Shown here: one piece after another, positions 59,945-64,000 of the stretch
Layout of the letters: every line of letters starts with the position of its first letter
Position numbering within the stretch: the first letter of the stretch is position 1
Source: Acinetobacter chengduensis
GTDB taxonomy: Bacteria > Pseudomonadota > Gammaproteobacteria > Pseudomonadales > Moraxellaceae
DNA: 64,000 nucleotides
Reading direction: 5' to 3'
Assembly: GCF_003664645.1 (NCBI RefSeq)
Contig: NZ_RCHC01000002.1
Span: 1 to 64,000, forward strand
The notes under the pieces: model-generated
What the model was told of the DNA's origin: nothing
Database searches by the model: none
Seen by the model: the letters and a program-made list of their open reading frames with translations, nothing else
Translations under genes and position numbers: made by a program

Positions 59945-60655
59945 ATGAATGAAATGAGAACCTCGTCAATGAATACACTTCAACACGCAAAAGAGCAGGT
60001 ACTTGAGCAGATTAATCAAGCATGTCTGAAGGCTGGTCGTGCGCCAGAAACTGTACAGTTATTGGCTGTATCTAAGACGCATCCAAGTGAGATGTTGCGT
60101 GAAATGTATGCGACAGGGCAGCGTGCATTTGGTGAAAATTATTTACAAGAATCTTTAGATAAAATTGAAGCACTCAAAGATTTGGAGATTGAATGGCATT
60201 TCATTGGTCATGTACAGCGCAATAAAACCAAACATTTGGCCGAAAAATTTGCATGGGTGCATGGGGTGGATCGCTTAATTATTGCAGAGCGTTTATCGAG
60301 TCAACGAGATGCAAACCAAGCCCCTTTAAATATTTGCCTACAAGTGAATATTGATGCACAAGATAGCAAAGATGGTTGCCAGCCAGATGAAGTTGCAGAA
60401 TTGGTTGCGCAGATTTCGGCATTCGCTCATTTACGTTTACGTGGCCTCATGGTGATTCCCGCACCAAACAATCCGCAAGCTTTTGTTGATGCCAAAGTGC
60501 TCTTTGAACAGGTTAAAGGCCAACATAGCCAGCCTGAGGATTGGGATACGCTGAGTATGGGCATGTCTGCGGATATGGTTGATGCGATTGCAGCGGGTTC
60601 AACGATGGTACGTGTGGGTACAGCTTTATTTGGTGCGAGGGATTATTCAAAATAA
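59945..60655 (+). CDS. yggS: YggS-family PLP homeostasis protein
   Basis: The 236-residue product is a single-domain alanine-racemase-fold protein that binds pyridoxal phosphate and maintains PLP and amino-acid balance, without known catalysis. Lys44 in LLAVSKTHP is the PLP lysine. GENYLQE, WHFIGHVQRNK, LRGLMVIP and the phosphate-binding LSMGMSADM near residue 205, with RVGTALFG at the end, complete the pattern. AAAGGA precedes the ATG at 59945; a later in-frame ATG at 59969 is less likely. Confidence 0.93.
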   Translation: MNEMRTSSMNTLQHAKEQVLEQINQACLKAGRAPETVQLLAVSKTHPSEMLREMYATGQRAFGENYLQESLDKIEALKDLEIEWHFIGHVQRNKTKHLAEKFAWVHGVDRLIIAERLSSQRDANQAPLNICLQVNIDAQDSKDGCQPDEVAELVAQISAFAHLRLRGLMVIPAPNNPQAFVDAKVLFEQVKGQHSQPEDWDTLSMGMSADMVDAIAAGSTMVRVGTALFGARDYSK

Positions 60656-60919
60656 TGAAAGTTCATGTGCCAAAATGATGATGAATCAGTCGTTTCGGCA
60701 TATTGTAAATTTATCTTATTTTTTGGCCATAAAAACGAGCGCTGGACAGCAGACTTTTGCATAAGCACATCATTCGATTTTTCTCAAATTTTGGAACCAT
60801 TGAGTTCAATTTGTTGCTTTAAAATTGAACTCCCTCGCAAATTTAAGTACAAAACCATCAGGATGTCGCGTTCATTTTGATCTTGATGATGTTTAATTTT
60901 GCAAAAAATAGGGAAGTTT

Positions 60920-61717
60920 ATGATGGCATATTATCAGCTAATTCAGCGTGAAACGGATGCGCAGGGTACTGTTCGGGCACGTTATCATTCAACAGATTTA
61001 GCACAAGGTGCATGGAACGAGCATGAGCAACACATGGCACCTGCAACAGGAATTATCTGTGCAGAGTTAGACCGTTTTTTACCACGTCAAAATATGCGGA
61101 TTGGGCGCATTAGTCTGGATATTTTAGGTTTAATTCCAGCTGGAGAATTTGAAATTGTCACGCGAGTGATTCGTCCTGGAAAAACCATTGAACTGATTGA
61201 ATCGGAGATGCGGGCTCAATCTAAAGTGTGTATTGTGGCAAGAACATGGCGCATGCTGACGCAAAACAGCAGAACAGTGCATGAGCTTGAAGATCAGGTT
61301 GTAAATGGCCCCGAACAAGCACCCATTTGGGAAGGCATTCGCCAATGGCCAGGTGGGTTTATTCAGTCCATTGAAGCACGTAGTCACGAACGCCGTGCAG
61401 GGCGTGGGATTGTATGGCTAAGTACAGCACATGCCATGATTGAAGGGGAAAGCAGTAGTGATTTTGTTCGGTTAATGGGACTCGTAGATACAGCAAACGG
61501 CATTGTGCCACGCCAAGATTGGCCCTTTAAATGGGGCTTTCCAAATTTAGATCTACAGATTCACTTACACCGAATGCCACAGGGACACTGGCTGGGTTTA
61601 GAAACTGTACAACAATATGGTGAGGATGGAATTGGATTAACCAGTTCAGTGCTACATGACTTACATGGGCCATTTGGACGCAGTGAGCAGATATTAACTT
61701 TGCGTCCAATCGCCTAA
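60920..61717 (+). CDS. Thioesterase-superfamily (TesB-like double hotdog) protein
   Basis: The 265-residue product seems to be a double-hotdog acyl-CoA thioesterase-like protein. The N-terminal half has STDLAQGAWNEHEQHMAPA and a strand pair with RISLDILGLIPAGEFEIVTRVIRPGKTIELIESEM (as blocks), typical of TesB-like domains. The C-terminal half has DTANGIVPRQDWPFKWGFPNLDLQIHLHR and closing strands. The conserved catalytic residues could not be assigned with certainty, so the substrate is unknown. TTG at 60899 is in frame, but ATG at 60920 (or 60923) with AGGGAAG upstream is better. A terminator follows. Confidence 0.7.
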   Translation: MMAYYQLIQRETDAQGTVRARYHSTDLAQGAWNEHEQHMAPATGIICAELDRFLPRQNMRIGRISLDILGLIPAGEFEIVTRVIRPGKTIELIESEMRAQSKVCIVARTWRMLTQNSRTVHELEDQVVNGPEQAPIWEGIRQWPGGFIQSIEARSHERRAGRGIVWLSTAHAMIEGESSSDFVRLMGLVDTANGIVPRQDWPFKWGFPNLDLQIHLHRMPQGHWLGLETVQQYGEDGIGLTSSVLHDLHGPFGRSEQILTLRPIA

Positions 61718-61747
61718 TCCTTCATAAAATGGATGGGTATGATTTAT

Positions 61748-61774
61748 AAAAAGCCTGCTTAAAGCAGGCTTTTT
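61748..61774. terminator. Bidirectional terminator before sbcC
   Basis: AAAAAGCCTGCTT and AAGCAGGCTTTTT form a perfect stem with a one-base loop, flanked by A- and T-runs between convergent genes. Confidence 0.9.
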
Positions 61775-61777
61775 AGA

Positions 61778-64000
61778 TTAAGACACCACTTGAATTGTGC
61801 TTGCACCAGCTCCCATTGGATTCACTTGAATTTGCACGGGAATACGCTCGTGCATTTCTTGAATATGAGAAATAAGTACAACTTTACGTCCTTGATGTTG
61901 TAACTGATCTAATGCATTCATCACCATGTGTAAGCTGGATGCATCCAGCGTACCAAAGCCTTCATCAATAAACAGACTTTCGATTTTGGTTGTTCCAGAT
62001 GCCATACTCGCAATGGCTAAGGACAATGCCAGCGCCGTTAAGAATGATTCACCGCCAGATAAAGATGATACTGAACGTGTTTCGCCATCCATGTCATGAT
62101 CGACTATGGCTAAGCTTAAAGAGTTTTCAAGGCGCTTTAAGGTATAGCGCTGGGAGAGCATGGCCAATTGTTGGTTGGCGTATTCAATTAAAATATCAAG
62201 GTTATACTGCTGTGCCAAATCACGGAATTTTTTGCCCGTTGCATCACCCATGAGGCTCGAAATTTTGTTCCAACGGTGTTCTTCGGTTTGGATCTGCTGA
62301 ATCTGCTCAGCAAATTGCTGTTGCTTGGCAAGGTTGCGTTGATGCACTTCGAGTTTGAGTTTGAGCTCATCGCGTTGTTCAGCCAAAGTTCGCAAGTTTT
62401 CTGCAAGTGCTGATAGGGTCGAGGTTAACACTTCAAATGCAATATTTGGTTGATGTGCTAAATGTTCTTTAAGCTGATTTTGAACTGTTTTAATGCCTGC
62501 TTGTAAATCTGCATAAGTGCGTTCAACGGCTGAAATACGCTGTTTGAGTTGCTGTTCTTGCTCATGTGAAACCGTGCTCAGTTGTTCTAATAAGGCATGA
62601 TTAAACTCAGTATTTTGCTCAAGCCACTGTTGAATTTGGACATTACTCTGTTCAGCCTGCTTGTGTAGTTGCGTATTTTCAGTGAGGCATTTGTTCAATA
62701 TGCTTTGTGCATTATCAAAAGATTGGCGCACTTGATTGAATTGCTGGCGAGCAAGCTCAATTTTATCTTTGAGTTGCAAAATTTGTTGTTCAAATTCGGC
62801 TAACCATTCATGTGGTTTTTCAACCGTGATTTGTGTCATATCCAAAATGGCTTGAATCGCAATATCAGTATTCTTTTTACCTGAAATTTTCAGTGCTTCA
62901 ATTGCTTTTTCAGCAGATTGAATTTTCTCCTGACTGAATTTGACTTGCTGTGTGCATTGCTCAAATTGCTGCTGGGTTTGATTGTACTGCGTTGTCAAAT
63001 CATGAAGTTGTTTTGATGTTTGCTGGCGTTGTTGTAAGCCATGATAGATCTGTTCTGCTGTCTTTAAAGTCGCTTGTTGCCAGTCGTACTTTTCTGAATC
63101 ATTAAGCAGGCTGATAATATGCTGAATGTTATTTTCAGCCTGTTGCACATTAGATAAATGCTGTGTGGTGTGTTGAATAGAAGTTGCTAGTGTTTGACGA
63201 AGTTTCTGTACTTTTTCATGTGAGGCTAAGCTATCTTCAAGCTGTTTTTGGGCTTGTAGCATTGTATGGTTTTGCGTTTCAAGAAGCTGTGTAAGCGCCT
63301 CATGTGCTTGTGAAAAATCAAATTTGATATTCAAGGATGTGAGTTGAGATTCTAGTTCAGCTTGTAAAGCTTGCTGTTGGAGACCCAGATTTGCACGGTG
63401 CTGCTGATTGGCATTTAAAGATGCTCGGAGCTCTGTTAATACTGTTTGTTGTTTCTGCCAAGTATCAAATGCAAGTTTTTCAGAAGCCACAGCTTGTTGC
63501 TCTTGCTGTTCTTGTAATTTCAGCAATTCATCAGAAAAATTGGCTTGTTCTACATAAGGATGATGAGTACTTCCACAGACTAAACATGCCTCACCATCAA
63601 CCAGTTCTGATCTGAGCTTTTCAAGATTTTCTGTATTGAGCAAGCGCTGCTGTTGCAAGATTTTTTGCAGTTGCTCACGTGCAATTTTTTGTTCCTGATA
63701 ATCCTTTTCTGCACTATCGAAGGTAGCTTGATGCTCTAAAATTTGTTGATTTAATGTGTTATATGAGTCAATTAATTGGCGTTGTTCTGCATCAATATGT
63801 TTGAAATTTTGCCATTGTGGCTGAATGACTTTGAACTGACTAAATTGCTGTAGTAGCTGGTCACGCTCATTTCGAAGTGAGGTGATTTTTTGATGTAGTA
63901 CTTCGTCTTGACCAAACTGTTGTGTCAATTCATCGAGCTGTTTCTGTTGAGCTTTGCATTGAAGATTGGCGTGTTGCACATCACCATAAGTCTTTTCAAA
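61778..64000 (-). CDS. sbcC: Exonuclease SbcC, C-terminal part (truncated by window edge)
   Basis: SbcC is the Rad50-like ATPase partner of SbcD and cleaves DNA hairpins and ends. Only the C-terminal 740 codons are present; the frame is open to base 64000 and has no stop upstream, so the gene continues to the right. Two long glutamine-rich coiled coils flank the zinc hook CLVC in GEACLVCGSTHHPY. The C-terminal lobe has the ABC signature SLSGGESFLTALALSLA, Walker B SLFIDEGFGTLDASSL, and the H-loop VVLISHIQEM. An sbcD partner is expected just beyond the edge. Confidence 0.93.
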   Translation of the reverse strand, partial: FEKTYGDVQHANLQCKAQQKQLDELTQQFGQDEVLHQKITSLRNERDQLLQQFSQFKVIQPQWQNFKHIDAEQRQLIDSYNTLNQQILEHQATFDSAEKDYQEQKIAREQLQKILQQQRLLNTENLEKLRSELVDGEACLVCGSTHHPYVEQANFSDELLKLQEQQEQQAVASEKLAFDTWQKQQTVLTELRASLNANQQHRANLGLQQQALQAELESQLTSLNIKFDFSQAHEALTQLLETQNHTMLQAQKQLEDSLASHEKVQKLRQTLATSIQHTTQHLSNVQQAENNIQHIISLLNDSEKYDWQQATLKTAEQIYHGLQQRQQTSKQLHDLTTQYNQTQQQFEQCTQQVKFSQEKIQSAEKAIEALKISGKKNTDIAIQAILDMTQITVEKPHEWLAEFEQQILQLKDKIELARQQFNQVRQSFDNAQSILNKCLTENTQLHKQAEQSNVQIQQWLEQNTEFNHALLEQLSTVSHEQEQQLKQRISAVERTYADLQAGIKTVQNQLKEHLAHQPNIAFEVLTSTLSALAENLRTLAEQRDELKLKLEVHQRNLAKQQQFAEQIQQIQTEEHRWNKISSLMGDATGKKFRDLAQQYNLDILIEYANQQLAMLSQRYTLKRLENSLSLAIVDHDMDGETRSVSSLSGGESFLTALALSLAIASMASGTTKIESLFIDEGFGTLDASSLHMVMNALDQLQHQGRKVVLISHIQEMHERIPVQIQVNPMGAGASTIQVVS

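Noticed and set aside
60665..60880. 71-codon frame between yggS and the thioesterase gene
   Set aside because: It begins just after yggS without a ribosome binding site and shows no domain; overlapping frames there look equally random.

Overview
The window is chromosomal DNA of an Acinetobacter species (Gammaproteobacteria, Moraxellaceae). The base composition is AT-rich. Several loci are typical of the genus: bfmR-bfmS, an OprB porin beside membrane glucose dehydrogenase, dut-algC-argB, rnfH-bamE-fur, pilT/pilU beside yggS, and a complete 13-gene nuo operon with fused nuoCD. I cannot name the species. I saw no rRNA, tRNA, CRISPR array, prophage or insertion sequence; apart from one small palindromic repeat, this looks like stable core genome.

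Layout. 0.3-5.3 kb: small housekeeping or poorly characterised genes (rluA-like pseudouridine synthase, rraB, an AHSA1/SRPBCC protein, PhnA/YjdM zinc-ribbon protein, a CHMI-type tautomerase, a YegP protein, a DUF2939 protein, an NTF2-like protein). 5.4-12 kb: an unusual AI-2E-type membrane protein with a C-terminal GAF domain, a DUF1176 gene broken by one in-frame TAG, thiD, a HAD phosphatase and an LtrA-like membrane protein. 12.2-18.5 kb: a glucose oxidation module of oprB porin, PQQ-dependent gcd, and a TonB receptor resembling E. coli PqqU/YncD, the PQQ importer. 19-21 kb: ppk behind a good Pho box. 21.3-26.2 kb (minus strand): class Ia ribonucleotide reductase, with nrdA and nrdB separated by a terminator, a palindromic repeat and two short unannotated ORFs. 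26.8-29.2 kb: the bfmRS two-component system. 30.3-45.4 kb: nuoA to nuoN. 45.5-52.4 kb: upp, a cold-shock-domain protein, rep, dut, algC and argB. 52.5-57.5 kb: an olsB-like acyltransferase with its own Pho-box-like site, a class II glutamine amidotransferase, a bacteriohemerythrin, a divergent SNF-like transporter, rnfH, bamE and fur. 57.6-64 kb: pilU and pilT (minus), yggS, a thioesterase-fold protein, and the C-terminal part of sbcC, which runs off the right edge.

Themes. Two phosphate-linked genes (ppk and olsB) each carry a PhoB-type direct repeat. Periplasmic glucose oxidation (OprB, Gcd) is placed beside a probable importer for its cofactor PQQ. The nrdA promoter carries two NrdR-box-like sites 32 bp apart, one of them over the -10. 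The bfmR promoter carries a perfect 15-bp palindrome between -35 and -10. The most unusual items are the AI-2E/GAF fusion, the amber-interrupted DUF1176 gene, the two short ORFs between nrdA and nrdB, a terminator-like hairpin immediately before gcd, and a 38-bp perfect palindrome after fur. All calls come from reading the sequence and from memory of protein families; no database search was run.
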